Source: Crambe crambe (taxonomy: Eukaryota > Porifera > Demospongiae > Poecilosclerida > Crambeidae). Taken from it: 64,000 nt of DNA. Positions 11,501 to 23,102 of this stretch are shown piece after piece. The translations under genes and the position numbers were made by a program. The stretch is taken from the NCBI GenBank assembly GCA_963924555.1, contig OZ004595.1, positions 6,503,828 through 6,567,827 on the forward strand, read 5' to 3'. Position 1 is the first letter of the stretch; each line of letters opens with the position of its first letter. Under the pieces are notes generated by a model. That model made no database searches and had not been told where the DNA came from. It worked only from the letters and a program-made list of their open reading frames with translations.

Positions 11501-13287
11501 ATGGGGATGCACCCACTAGGTGTACTCCCCAACTAGGGAACCACAGAGGGGAAAGGCAGGCATGGATGTGGTAATGGGTGGGTCTAAGTCAAGGTTTCAA
11601 GAGCCAGGACTTAACCTTAGGATGGGCACCCACAAAATCAGCTGTAGCCTTCCTCTTGTTTGACCTACTTGCACCACAAGCTCATGAGGTCCAGACTGAG
11701 CACAGATAACCCACCACTAGACTCAGGCCTGACCATCTTAGACTAATATGTACAGAGAAATGATGACAGTAGGTGTGGATTGGCAAGCAGCAGTTTCTGG
11801 TTGGCAGACGCTAACATCAACCACCATCACTGCAGCCACTTGAAGAAAGACAATACACCACTTACTTACCAACTACCTCCTGCAGAACAGAAAAACCACT
11901 TCCTAACCAACAACCACAGTCAAGTGTTAATTAAAGGGCTTACATTCATATGGAAGGCAACCACAAAACTGAGCAACCACAAGTGTGGAATGGCTCCATT
12001 AATCACTAAATTCCCAATGGAAGGAATGAAGGTACATTCCAACAATACTTGATAAAAATGGCCCCCCATCAGAGAAAAACACTGCCAATAATCTCACACC
12101 TATGGGTAATATCAGATGTCCTTTGCCAATGGTCTCATGCCTATGGGTAATATCAGATGTCCTCATTCATGGCCAGGGATAACTAATCATATTCATGCTT
12201 TATGCTAATCAGGCAAGACCACAACAACCAGCTGGTTGCTTAGCAAAAGAATGATAACAAAATAAAAGTGGGATGTGCAGGTATTAGGATCGGGGTCAAG
12301 CCAAAAAGAAAAAAAAGAAAGAAAAAAAAAAAAGCATTCTGCCAAAGGTGGGACAGGAAACGGGAAAGAGCTGATTCCTTATTGATAACAATTCACTACA
12401 AACTTGCAGCACTCAAGAGTTCTTTATACTTAGACAAAAGAGCAGTACCAGGTGCGGATGGGCCCCCACCCCCTCAAACAGGCCCAAAGCTCCTGCCCAC
12501 CCACTTAACCGGGCACTTTTCCATGGTTTCAGAGCTCACACCCTATATAGCTTTGACTGTCCAACCTCACTTGGAAGGTTGCACCGAGGGTTCAGACACA
12601 ACCTTTAGAATAAGAGTCAGGTCGTGGGTTGGTGACGCCTCAGGCCAGGCAAGCAGGCTCAGCAGGCAGGCTGGCTACCCTTCCCAGGGCACACCCAAAC
12701 TTGCTGATGTCACAGCTCACGTCCCTTAGTGGAATGTGTTCTGCTAAATGTTAATCAAAGGGACTGAGGAAGCCCAGTTGCTGCTGTGACAGTTGGCTGA
12801 GGGTGTGCCCCGCTGTGGAGACTGCTTGTGGTAGCATTATGCCATCACTTGAGTGCAACTTGTTTATTTGCTTGCTTGGCTCAGTTGCCACAGCATCACC
12901 TTCCAAAGGCTTCTTTACCCCCACATTGACCACCAGAAAAGTACTGACTTGATCTTTCCAGTTGGTCACTCCAGGAGGACGTAGTTCCACCACTCCAACA
13001 CCATCCTCGTCCTCGTCTTCTGATTGGTCAATACTACCAGTGAGGGAGAATTGTACAGTATTCTCTTCTTGATCAGGGGAACATCTTCTTCTCCTTTTCC
13101 TTTTGTTTTGACTGAATGGTTTTGACTTATGCTCTTCTTCCTCACTAGAGCTCAAGGCCATAAACTGCTCCACATTCAATTGGCCTAAAGATTTTGAACT
13201 GAGCAGAGAAAAGGTAGCATAATTTTAGGTGTAACATTGCTGTCAGCGTTCTCACCTCTCCTTTCTTGAAGTCCATATCTTGGACAT
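8549..13287 (-). CDS. NOC2L: NOC2-like nucleolar protein (5' part provisional)
   Basis: From the C-terminus upward, minus-strand exons between 8549 and 11078 encode a clear NOC2 core: the acidic tail ending DDDSVEP, HYIGFPELAYPTL, YNWQFVHCLNLWSQVL, FIPIAPYIVEV, and the MVKQYLSDLL segment. An exon ending at 11078 carries an Asp-run followed by KKITMVMVQKWVRALEK, which aligns with the start of the conserved domain. The N-terminus probably comes from exons 13256..13287 and 12949..13198 (MSKIWTSRKE, then NVEQFMALSSSEEEE and a basic nuclear-localisation-like stretch). They join in phase with each other and, through a GTCAGT donor, with the exon at 11078. That would make a 1.87-kb intron, by far the longest here. 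NOC2 acts in 60S pre-ribosome assembly and export with NOC1/NOC3. The N-terminal join is inference; the core is firm. Confidence 0.85.
11079..12948. other. Long non-coding stretch (putative NOC2L intron) with repeat debris
   Basis: No conserved open frame is present. It contains a direct duplication of about 44 bp (near 12086-12130 and 12131-12170, sharing CTATGGGTAATATCAGATGT) and an A-rich tract near 12308-12335. In a window where most introns are under 150 bp, this looks like inserted DNA, possibly a degraded mobile element, but I see no terminal repeats or transposase. Confidence 0.5.
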
Positions 13288-13359
13288 TCTAAAAATTGAA
13301 CAGCTATTGTACTCCACGTGGACTCAATTCAGCTGGGCATTAATTAGAATAACGAAGGT

Positions 13360-14330
13360 ATGTTGGCGAGAGCCCTAGTGGATAGGGTAACGGGGGTCTT
13401 TGGAGTCTCTCTGTCAGAGGTGGGAGGGTCAAGAAGAAAGCTTTTCGGTTGGCCATCATTTGGCAAGAGAGACAAGGCAAAGCAGTTGTGAGTAAGTGCA
13501 GCATCTTGTAGAAAAGTTTCATTTCACATCAGTATATATTGTTTGCAGTGATGATCAGGGTTTGATTTATCAGCTGCAGGGTAAGTTAGCCGTTATAGCA
13601 GGTTGAATGGCACTTCAGTAAGTCATCGATTTTATAGAGTTTCGTAAAAATGAGGGAAAACGTTTTCATGCAGAAAGTGATCTGGTTTCTAGGGGTAGGT
13701 GTGTACTAATGCCATTATTTTCTGGTGATTATAATACATTTCACAGATAAGGCAATCAAATTTCCCTCCCTAAGTGGTCGTACCATCTCTGGTGATGCCT
13801 TGACCCTACCTCTTTCCCAGGTTTCGCTTATTTTAGTGTCACTAAGGCAATCTGGAATGGTGACTCATAATTCCTCAGTATGTAGTCTCGAATGATTTGC
13901 TCTTTCTTGTGTTCAGTTCATGTGTGACCAGTATCGAAAGCCTTTTGAAGCAGAGATTGGTGGAGAAGCAACTGTAGTAGAACTGTCTCTTTTAGACAAG
14001 AGATCTTTTGTACTAGTACAGCGCTCAATTGAGAATAATCTACGCCAGATCATTCCCACTAGCAGGCATGTCAGTGACTTATTTACTTCTAAATGTTCTC
14101 TGTGTTTATATAGAGTGTTGCTACAGAGTACTTTTATGGTCCAATCTGGGAAAGTGGTGTCCAAGTTAAAGAGTGCTATTGATATTGGCAGTTTCATAGT
14201 GGGCTATGCATACTTGCTGGACAAGGAGGGCATGATACGATGGAGGGCACTTGCTGCACCTACTGATAAAGAACTACAAGCCATGTTAAAATGCACTAGG
14301 GAACTTTTGGATTCTTACAAAAATTTATGA
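13360..14330 (+). CDS. ATP10: ATP10-type mitochondrial ATP synthase assembly factor, 231 aa
   Basis: Exons 13360..13487, 13549..13580, 13638..13694, 13747..13859, 13917..14065 and 14114..14330 join in frame. The short basic, arginine-containing N-terminus is consistent with mitochondrial import. Conserved ATP10 features are FPSLSG, a beta-strand core LILVSLRQSG, the MCDQYRKPFE segment, and the C-terminal GYAYLLDKEGMIRWRALAAPT block with a thioredoxin-like fold. Yeast Atp10 is an inner-membrane chaperone for subunit 6 during assembly of the Fo sector. The fifth intron (14066-14113) needs a GC-AG junction (AG|GCATGT) to stay in frame. The start codon is 72 bp from the proposed NOC2L start on the other strand. 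Confidence 0.85.
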
Positions 14331-14384
14331 TCGTTATTATTCCAATTGTGAGAACAGAGATAGAGTAATGTTGAAAAGACCGTT

Positions 14385-16081
14385 ATGCCCAAGAGAAAGG
14401 CTAAGCATGGCGGTAGAGGCAGGAAACATGCGGAGCTAGCAGATAAGGCATTAGCAAGACGCGAAAGAAGGGCAGGACTATATGTCAGCCCTGGTGATCC
14501 AGATTTCAAAAGTCTCTCAGAACAACTTGAAGTGCATGGCCTTGCTTTGAGGGATGTGCCTGGAGATGGGTGTGTTGCCTGGGATAGCCAATCCACAGTC
14601 ATAACCAAGTCATTGTTTCTGCATGGAACCAGTCAAGTGGTCATCAAGTTGAAAATGAATTTCTGATGCATTAGCTTGCTAGCCTTGGTTGCATTAGATG
14701 GTGCATCTGTTGGTATTGCATTGTGTAGTCTGGGCCAAAGTACTGGACCCAGCACTCCCTGTCAATCATTGCACTTTAATTGTTCCATTCTCAGAAACTG
14801 TCTCTTCCGAGCCCTTTCTGAACAGCTGCACGATCACTTTAGCAACATCCGCCAATCTGTAGTGGATCACATTCGAGCAAATAGTGCTGACTTTGCTCCT
14901 TTTGTGGAAGAAGACGTTACATTTGAGTCACATGGTGAATGGATGGACAGCTTACCTTATACATGATTGATTATTTTGCATGCAGTTGATGAACTCTCCA
15001 GGGATGGCACTTATGCAGGGAATGATGCAATTGTGGCAGTTTCTCGTTGTTATCAAGTTAATATCGTAATTCACCAAGTGGGTTCTCCTCCCTGGGAAGT
15101 TAGCGAGCCTTCGAGTCAAAAGACTGTGCACATTGCTTACCTGAGAGGAGAACATTATTGCTCTGTGATGCCACATGATCAGAGTTCCAGACGACATCCT
15201 CATCAGGTGGTTCAGGTGTTGCGTGCTGTATGTATGTATGTGTGTACCTAGATATTCATGACACTGTGTACTCAGAATCTTTTGTGGTCATGAGCTGATG
15301 GCAAGAGTGCCAGCATGCTGTGAATTTCATTACTTTATCTCTACAGGAGACAAGGGCTGCAAGGCAAGATCGTGTTGGGTCAGGATTGCCTCCTGCAAGG
15401 CAAGATCATGTTGGGTCGGGAGCAACAGCCAAGCCAAAGTCGTCTTCTGCAGATAGGTGGAAGAGGTGTGTGCAGAAACTTATGGAGGCCACTGGCTGTC
15501 AGGTGGGGCCATCTTTGTGTTCTGCTACATGGGAGTGGGCCCTCTTATAATTGGATCTATCACCTTTTTCTTGACCTAAGCGTGTCCATTTCATGTTGCA
15601 GGACACGGCTCAGGCTGAGCAATGCTTGAAGGAAAATGGTGGAGAAGTGGAGCTAGCCATTGTAGAACTATTGCAGCTACTTTCTCTCTCTGAAGACTCC
15701 AGGTTTGATGGTGGTCAGCTAATTTGATAGTCTTCAATTTTAAATTGTATTATCTCTAATAATATCATTGTAGCTGACGCAGCTGGCAAAGTGCAGGTGG
15801 ACAGTCAGCAACTAAGCTCAAGTACGGTGAACTCTACTGCTGGTCCTCATGCCAGTAAGATTCCCCATACCAGCAAGGAAATGGTTAGTGTTGATCTCCT
15901 GTTAAAAAAGGGGGAGGTAACCAGCTGATGATGAGATATCAGTAACACCCTTTTTTTCTCTCTCTCTCCTTAGCATTCCTTGTCTAAGCGGGAGAGGAAG
16001 GCAGTGAGAAAGTTGCGTAGGAATCAGCAAGAAAAAAGCTCTGATACTAGCCAGGACCCAGTAGAAGCTATGCTCATCTAA
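14385..16081 (+). CDS. OTUD3: OTU deubiquitinase OTUD3, about 342 aa
   Basis: Exons 14385..14569, 14795..14934, 14986..15206, 15347..15502, 15602..15710, 15774..15883 and 15974..16081 keep frame; exon 3 could end 9 bp later. A basic N-terminus precedes the OTU cysteine protease domain: catalytic DVPGDGNCLFRALSEQL (Asp and Cys), the AGNDAIVAVSR substrate region and the catalytic His in RGEHYCSV. A UBA-like helical segment (exons 4-5) and a lysine/arginine-rich C-terminus follow, the same order as in vertebrate OTUD3. It should hydrolyse ubiquitin chains in the cytosol. The gene is tandem with ATP10 (54 bp between the stop and start codons), so it may share transcription read-through or a very short promoter. 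Boundaries of exons 5-6 are less certain. Confidence 0.88.
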
Positions 16082-16325
16082 CCAATCAAAAAATTTTTTT
16101 TTAATTTGTAATTATGGTCATGTATGTGATAGCATTTGCCAGAAAAAAATAATGATTTAAAAACAAGTGTAAATGGTGCAAAATGAAGTGAGTGAATTGT
16201 GTAAGTGACGGGTCATGCTTCGTGCAGCATAACTTGAGCAATAATGGTGGTAGTACAAGTGAGAAAGAAATTAAGAATGATGAACCTGCATTATTATGAA
16301 TGAAACAGAAGGAATTGAAAATGAA

Positions 16326-17195
16326 CTACATTGCCTTAGTGTCCACCATGCCATAAGTAGGGTAGCCAGAAGCACCCAGCCCTGTCAATCCAGGACTAGG
16401 CAAGTATGAACTGCCATACATCCCTAAACTCTGGCTCATTCCCATCGCAAAATTTCCACTGGAACTTGCTCCAAAATTGAATCCTGTCAGTGCTGATGTA
16501 TTGGAGAACTGTCTGTAGGAGTCCATGTTGCAGTGTGATGGCATGGGGGTGGAAGGAGGGCTGGATTTCATCATCATGGCACTGGTACTGCTACAGGTGG
16601 TAGTCCCTGGCCCTGGCCAGTTGAAGTAAGGACCAGCTCCACTGGCTGCTGCTACTGGACTGAGATGTTGGGGAGGTGGGTAAGCTGCAGGTGCTGCGTA
16701 TGGATGGTAGCCAACACGATCTTCATAGAAGCCTGCTCCAGGATTTCCAGTGGTGAAATAGATGGCTTTCTTTGGCTCATTGGTCGGTTTAGTAGGACGC
16801 TTCATCCTCTTACGACGCTTGAAGTTTCCTTTCTCAAACATCTCTTCGCATGCCTCGTCCAGTGTCCAGTAGTTGCCCTTCCTATCCCCTCCTTCCTTGG
16901 GCACTTTGACAAAGCATTCATTCAGGGAGAGATTGTGTCGAATAGAGTTCTGCCAACCTTTCTTGTTTTTTGCATAGTAGGGGAAGTTATCCATGATGAA
17001 CTGGTAGATGCCACTCAGAGTCAGTCTCTTATCTGGAGATTTTGCAATGGCCATGGCGATTAATGCGACATAGGAGTAGGGAGGCTTCACGTCCTCGCAG
17101 CGATCATTGTCCGTGTTAACTGCAGCAAATAGCGATTTTTCTGCAGCAGTGAGTGAGTGACGGCCAGGTCTTTGCTTTTGGTATTCCATGCCCAT
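16326..17195 (-). CDS. FOXL2: Forkhead transcription factor, FOXL2-like, 289 aa, single exon
   Basis: One open frame with a complete forkhead DNA-binding domain at about residues 36-135. It has [15 protein letters not shown], the recognition helix [15 protein letters not shown], and wing/NLS residues [20 protein letters not shown] followed by [10 protein letters not shown]. The combination [11 protein letters not shown], the basic RRKRMKRP ending and intronless structure best match FOXL2 among Fox families. The C-terminal half is Pro/Ser/Gly/Tyr-rich, typical of an activation domain, with a YGMVDTKAM end. FOXL2 controls gonadal and cell-fate programmes in bilaterians; the role in this organism is unknown. 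Convergent with OTUD3, divergent from ARMC3. Confidence 0.88.
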   Translation of the reverse strand: MGMEYQKQRPGRHSLTAAEKSLFAAVNTDNDRCEDVKPPYSYVALIAMAIAKSPDKRLTLSGIYQFIMDNFPYYAKNKKGWQNSIRHNLSLNECFVKVPKEGGDRKGNYWTLDEACEEMFEKGNFKRRKRMKRPTKPTNEPKKAIYFTTGNPGAGFYEDRVGYHPYAAPAAYPPPQHLSPVAAASGAGPYFNWPGPGTTTCSSTSAMMMKSSPPSTPMPSHCNMDSYRQFSNTSALTGFNFGASSSGNFAMGMSQSLGMYGSSYLPSPGLTGLGASGYPTYGMVDTKAM

Positions 17196-17576
17196 TGCAA
17201 GTGTCAGATTTATTTATTCCTGAAGAGGTAGAGTGTCGTTTACTTGTAGTTCAAGTGCTGGTTGAGTCTACTGTGACTCTAAACAACTGCATCTCACTAT
17301 TTATAGCTCCGGCCCGAGCTCGAAACCGCAACGCCCCCTCATTTGGTGTTGCCAGTTGGTAATAATGCGTAGTATGTTGACTGTCGAGCTAATAATTGAA
17401 TTAGCCCAAGGCGGGGGGACACCAACATTGGATATTTGGATATCTGTGGTTAGAAGTGGTCTCACCGGAACTACATTGCTTCATAGCCAACAAGCCACTA
17501 TAAATAATACACTCTATTAGCCACGCCTACTTATTAGATTAGGTCGTCATGGTTACGATTTCTGATGTAGGTTGAG
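17196..17576. promoter_or_regulatory. FOXL2-like/ARMC3 intergenic promoter region
   Basis: This 381-bp gap lies between divergent start codons and is richer in unique sequence than the other divergent gaps. It contains a G-run (GGCGGGGGG near 17410-17419). No TATA box in a convincing position on either strand. Contains no open frame that looks coding. Confidence 0.4.
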
Positions 17577-20500
17577 ATGCCTCCCAAAGCTAAAAGAAAG
17601 AGTCAAGGAGAAAAACCACAGGCTCCAGTGGATGAGGTGAGAGTGTTTCAATTGGGGGGCACTAACTAGCTTGTTGCATCAAATGTCAGAAAGCCTTCCA
17701 AGTGGACATCTCCACTAGTGACCCCAGGACAATAGTGGTGATGTTGGATTCTCCTGAGCTCTTTGTCATCTGCAAGGCATGCGAGGCACTGGTGAAACAC
17801 CTGGAGACTTGTAAGTTATCATGGATGGTAATACTTTCCATATCTTAAATCCCTTTTTCTTTTTTTTTCAAGCTGAAAAATGTGTGATGGAAGTTGTAGA
17901 GCTTGGCGGCATTCCTAGACTGCTGCACTTAATTGCTTCATCTGAAAGACCTGCTCGATGCCATGCAATAGTCTGCCTCACCACCATGGCTTCACATGGT
18001 AAGTTGCTTGCAGACACTCAATTTGTATTGTCGACAGCAAAATTATTCTGTTCCAGTTGCTGTTCGACGCTTACTTTATAAGACTGACTGTATCCCAGCT
18101 TTGCTTCAACTGCTTAAATTGGATGGTATACAGTAGAAAATCTTAGCCAATGGATGATTTAAAATTTCATTCTGGTGCAGAGGATCTGATAGTCCAGGAG
18201 AGAGCATCCTATATCTTGACATTACTTGCCGGTATAATTGCAACCTCTGAAAATTAATGATTGTGTGATCTTTTATTGTATAGATAATTACAGCTTCAAG
18301 GTGACCTTGGGAAAGCACAATGCACACAGACCGCTCTTATCTCTAATCCAATCACCTGATCCTGACGTCCAAGTCAGTGTGGCCATTAATTAGTTTAAAA
18401 AAAGTGTCATTCTCTCTTGATTTACAGAGGAATTGTATTACAATATTGAATCTGCTGATGGAGAATTTCCTGTTGCGACCAGCACTACTTGAAGATAACG
18501 GACTTCCCTTGATCATGGGTCTCCTTGATTCTGAGTACGCTATTATCCAGAAGCAAGCCCTTCTTACTCTCCGTTCCTGCATGCACCATGGTAAGTATAT
18601 GCACCTCTTTTCATATGATAGATAACTAAAACATTCAGCTCCATCTCGAGAAGCAACAGTTAGTGGAGAGGGTCTCTCGAGATTAGTGACTTTTTTGGGA
18701 GAGAAAGCATGTGCTGATCTTCATGTGTTGACGGTTGAAGTTCTTTCTCTGTGCTTGGCTGAAGCTAGCTCCACGACTGCTCTGCAGGGATCAAATTGCC
18801 TGGAGAAACTTTTGGTCAACATCACGGAGAGCTCTGACCCTATCATGAAGAAAAATGCTACAAGGACACTGGCCAGTGCTGCTCTTGATGGTGAGGTATT
18901 TTTACCAGTTAATAGTTACGCTCCATCTATATATTTTCATGTTCAGATCTGAGCAGAAAAATTCTTCATGAGCATCAAGCTGAGAAGACTTTTATTCGGC
19001 TGCTTTCCACTGAGGTATGGACGGAGTTTACCATTCCTGTAAGAGGAAAGATTGCGTCCTTGATTTTCAGGATGGAGGGGTGGCGGAAGCTGCTTGTGCC
19101 GTATTGTCTAATATGGCTAGTTTGAAATCCAGCCAGCAGTTCATTGGTATTGAAGGAGGTGTGGCTGGACTCATCAAGTACCTTGGGGCAGAAGAAGGTG
19201 CAGTCAGAGTTGCGGCAATACATTGCTTGGCCTGTCTGCTCAACGAGTCTCCAGCTAATTGCAAGTGAGTATCAGAAAAATTTCAGAGGAAGCTTGAGTT
19301 TGTAATCAATCTTGCATGTGATTTTTAGGATAGTTGGTGAAAATGATGGATCAGAATCCTTGGTTTTTCTGCTGTCTGACACTGAAGCAGCTTGTTGTCA
19401 GTTTGCTGCAGAGTGTGTCGTGAGCATGTCCTGTGAAGGTCTGAAGTTCTTCAATCATAGAGACAGGACTCCTAACAGTTATTATCATTAGAAATAATGC
19501 GGGAAGAACTGATATCCTGTGGTGCAGTGACTGGTCTGGTGGCTGCATTGAAGTTTGAAGACTCTGCAGTTCAAGCCATTGCTGCACAAGCTGTGGGTAT
19601 GCTGGCTTGTGACCAGAGTGCTAGGCAACAGGTGTGCAGACATTTTCGGGTCCTCCATTGCTTAATAGCCATTCTTTGCACTATAGGTTTGTAGCAATGC
19701 TGGATTAGAGCCTCTCATTAAACTCTTACAGTCACCTTCCGAAAAAGTGTTGAAAAATGCAATTTGGGCCATTCAAGTGTGTGCTCAAAGTCCACAGGCT
19801 GCGGAAGAGATAGGCAGACTAGGGTCAGTTGTGTTACATGTCCTAGTTAATAGCACAAACTTAGCTACAATGGTAATGCTGCAGTGGTATTGGATTGGTG
19901 GAAACCATCGGTGCATCAGATCACATGCATTGTGGCACATTGGCACAAAGCACTGTGCAGAGTTTATTGAATGCTAATCTTCCAGCCAAGTACTGGATGA
20001 CTGGTGCATTGGACATGACTGATAGCATTGTCAATACGGAGTTTTATGATGCTGGGCCGGTAAGTTATCGTGCCACATTCTTCCCCCAAAATGATTGGAT
20101 GTCATACAGGCACAGAGTAGTCAACCCTTTGTGAGTCTCTCCGAGCTGATTAGTCAACCACCAGTTAGGAACCAACCGATCATAACGGTCAACTTGCTGA
20201 CCAAACCTTTACCAAAGTTAAATGGACACGACGATTCATTGGTACAAGGTACAGCACCAACACCAGGAGTAGGACCAGCAGACGAAACACCGTCCACCAT
20301 CAACAGCCGCAGCAAGTCAAAGCAGCAGCAGGCTACTTCTAAAAGGTAAGAGAGAATCAATCGCATGTTTGAATACCGATTCTCTTTTATTTAGCAAGCG
20401 AGGGAAGGCAGACAGGGGGGATAATGAGTCTCGGTTATCTGAAGAGTCTCACTTGGCAAGTGAAGACAGTAAGCCAACACTGATTGGGTTACTGGAATTG

Positions 20501-21088
20501 GACCAAGGCTTGTGGGATCACATTGAGAAAGTTCAGACCACAATCAAACCTCTGCTATCAGTCAGAGAACAAATGAAAGAATTAGCAAAGTATGGAATGG
20601 AATGTAGTGAATGGTCATTGCAATTGTATGGTATGTACAGATACGTTGCCAGTTGTCTTGGGGGAAAAGTAGAGAAAAGTGGGCCATTCTGTTTTGAGTT
20701 ACCTGTTGGAAGAATACAATCAGAAAATCTGTCTAGACTCGTGCCTCTAGGCAAGCTCCAGCAAGGCACTTTTCAACACCGAGCTCTTCTTTTTAAGGCA
20801 AGTGATCTAATTAGGGAGCCATATTTCGTGAACTATGTGTCCTTTTGTGATCACTTTTGAGTGCAAGCATTATGGTGTTTTGGTTAAAATTGGTCTCAGG
20901 TGCTGTGTGACAATCTCGGTGTGCCCTGCTCTCTAGTGCGAGGCAGCTATACCCGCCATTGGAACGAAGTCAGTATCAAGGATAACTCGCCCTCGAGTTA
21001 TAAGCAGTTTGTTGTGGACCTGATGTTTCAGCCTGGATCACTCTTCCCTGTAGACTCACCACAGGCAACTCGATACCAACACATTTGA
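17577..21088 (+). CDS. ARMC3: Armadillo-repeat protein ARMC3, 860 aa
   Basis: Seventeen exons (17577..17636, 17690..17810, 17873..17998, 18057..18125, 18181..18231, 18284..18372, 18428..18590, 18639..18890, 18947..19014, 19071..19264, 19329..19438, 19492..19631, 19687..19823, 19885..20059, 20110..20345, 20395..20797, 20900..21088) join without a frame break. About 10-12 armadillo repeats fill the first two thirds. A low-complexity linker and a C-terminal EDR1/transglutaminase-like domain (HRALLFKVLCDNLGVPCSLVRGSY, FVVDLMFQPGSLFPVDS) follow, exactly the human ARMC3 order and length (872 aa). The family is associated with ciliated cells and sperm flagella. The last intron (20798-20899) uses a GC-AG junction (AAG|GCAAGT). 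It converges with the C1orf50-like gene, stop codons 19 bp apart. Confidence 0.95.
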
Positions 21089-21107
21089 TTGTACAGTAAT
21101 TATTAAA

Positions 21108-21806
21108 TCAAGAGTTGCTAGGAAGAGTAAACTGTATGCTAGGAGTGAGTACTTGATTATCAATCACTTTATTGATGGCATCGAGATCTTTGCTACGTTT
21201 TTCCACCTCCTTACATGGAGTCCACGAGTGGTCATATTCCAGCCTATAGGACTCAAGATATCGGTGAGGGCAGCTCTTCCCCCAGTCCTGTGGTGATAAC
21301 ATGGAAAAATAGCAGCTCTCATCTTCCTTCTCATAAAGGTGGTAGGTGTGACCTGGGATCTTGGTGAAGTTGCAGGCAGCATGATGAAGTTGTGCATCTC
21401 GTCTCGCTGTCACCAAAATATCTCGAGCCTAATAAAAACGAACCTTGAATTATTGGGGGAGGGAGGGCATAGACATAGTCTGACCTTTTCCTGGAGAGCT
21501 CTGATCTGTTCCACAATGAGTAGGAGCTTTCCTCCAGTTGTGGCACGTACAAATTGGTCTGCTTTCATGACTGACTGTGCCAACTGAACGAGGTCCATAG
21601 GATCACCATGCCTTCGAGCACGTTCTGGGTTAACCATTTGTTGGCTCATACTCTCACTAGCACTTACTGTGCTTAAACCTTCAAAAACAACAAAACACAA
21701 CTCAGTAGCGGAATCTACATCTCTATAACCCAACATCACCTTGTAAGAAAGTTTCAGCTGACTGTAGTTGTGGTATCACAGATAACTCATCACATTTCTC
21801 GGCCAT
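21108..21806 (-). CDS. C1orf50 homologue (DUF2452 protein), 193 aa
   Basis: Exons complement(21108..21428), complement(21485..21678), complement(21740..21806) join in phase. Diagnostic blocks are DLVQLAQSVMKADQFVRA, LLIVEQIRALQEKARDIL, DAQLHHAACNFTKIPG, TYHLYEKEDESCYFSMLSP and EYDHSWTP, matching vertebrate C1orf50 along its length. The protein is soluble, mainly helical with a coiled-coil-prone middle; its molecular function is not established. The gene lies in a run of three minus-strand genes (with AGTRAP-like and M6PR). Confidence 0.85.
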
Positions 21807-21946
21807 TTTTAAGCCGGCAATGATCGTCATTTCAAAAGTTCAGAGTTTAATTGTTTGGTGATTACAATGCGCATGCGCATAGAATCTAATGTTTAAAAAA
21901 CAACACCAAAACTGAAAGTAAACAAGTGTTGAATTCAATTGTTTTT

Positions 21947-22995
21947 CTACTCTGATGCCTCAGGATTGTCAGATCCATGTATGTTATTGTAGGACTCTCC
22001 TCTTGTGCCTAGTACAAGATATTGGTAGCCTGACTAGCTATAATACCTCCTGCTCATGACTTACCAAATGCCCCTATGTTTCCTCCTGCTCGAATATATA
22101 CAGTAAGAGATGCAAGCACCAATGTTACAGGCTGAAAGAAAAAGAGAGGGGAAAACAGTTTAAAGCACAGTCAAGTGAAGATTGAATAGTGACTTCCCAC
22201 CACTGACCTTAAAGAGCAGATTCACAATACACATCCTGTATGTGTGTGTGAGCATGCATCATAAAGACGGCAATAAAGGCAGAAACCTGCTAGTCTTAGA
22301 GTTACAAATGTGCAGGTGATCATACACACTTGATACTTTGTGAGCAATATGCATTTGTGAAAGGCAGGTGGCATTCCTACATGTACTATAATGTAACCTT
22401 CACTTACCCAGCTGAGAACTGCCATGTGCGATTACCTGGTGCTGCAAAAAGAAAAAAAAAAAAGAAAAAAAAAGCATCAGTACACTACATAACTAGATCC
22501 AAGCACATACTGAGTCCACTGCCATTTGCTTGCTGGAATCCAGGAAAGAAGAGCCCAAGTTGAATGATGTCCATAAGAATTGAAACTGCAACCACCACAA
22601 TGTACTGTACATTAAATAACAAAATTAGAAGAGAGTTACGCATGTATCAATGAACTATACACATTCAACTTACAACTATAACTGGCTTGATCTCAGTCTT
22701 TGCATGACTAGCCCAGAGTCCCACTCCAACCATAATCAAGTGGTAGAAGATGTAAGAAAGAGGCAACCATTGAGATAAGAGGACACTGGAATCAAGTTCA
22801 GCCTGTAATATTTGTTACTAAGGGGCTAGGGCTAGGGCTGACTTACAAGCATAACAAAACAAAGTGAACTCCAAGGGGTGCCTGAAGGGTTTCCAACTTA
22901 TTAGCAATGGCTTCACGCCCACGTTATAATAGACTCACCAAGATAGGAACCACTGGGAGCGCACTCTGGAGTATTTCTGCACTCTTGCCAGGCAT
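21947..22995 (-). CDS. AGTRAP: AGTRAP-like four-helix membrane protein, 169 aa
   Basis: Eight small exons (complement of 21947..22029, 22065..22131, 22208..22235, 22408..22441, 22511..22604, 22674..22785, 22847..22881, 22939..22995) join in frame. The hydrophobic segments FVLLCFVLLS, IFYHLIMVGVGLW, IVVVAVSILMDIIQLGLFFP and a following helix, plus a polar tail ending in acidic/Ser residues, mirror AGTRAP (type-1 angiotensin II receptor-associated protein), including the helix-3 ILMDII..LFFP pattern. AGTRAP resides in ER/Golgi vesicles; an angiotensin role is not expected outside vertebrates. Exon 6 is only 28 nt. The 34-nt and 35-nt exons make this gene easy to miss in automated annotation. 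The intron after exon 2 contains nearly three copies of the telomere hexamer. Confidence 0.8.
22823..22839 (+). repeat. Interstitial telomere-like hexamers in AGTRAP intron
   Basis: The bases GGGCTAGGGCTAGGGCT form 2.8 units of the hexamer found at the chromosome end. They sit inside the intron between AGTRAP exons 2 and 3. Confidence 0.8.
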
Positions 22996-23102
22996 GACGG
23001 CTCGCGGTGTTACCGTTAACTAGCTATACCTGAAAACGCTATGCTCGAATGATCATCTGATACTGCGGGAATATTATTTATAAATAGCTAGATCATGTGA
23101 CA

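Noticed and set aside
12268..12729. A 153-residue open frame on the plus strand
   Set aside because: Low-complexity lysine-rich start from an A-rich tract, no recognisable family, lies in the putative NOC2L intron; likely fortuitous.
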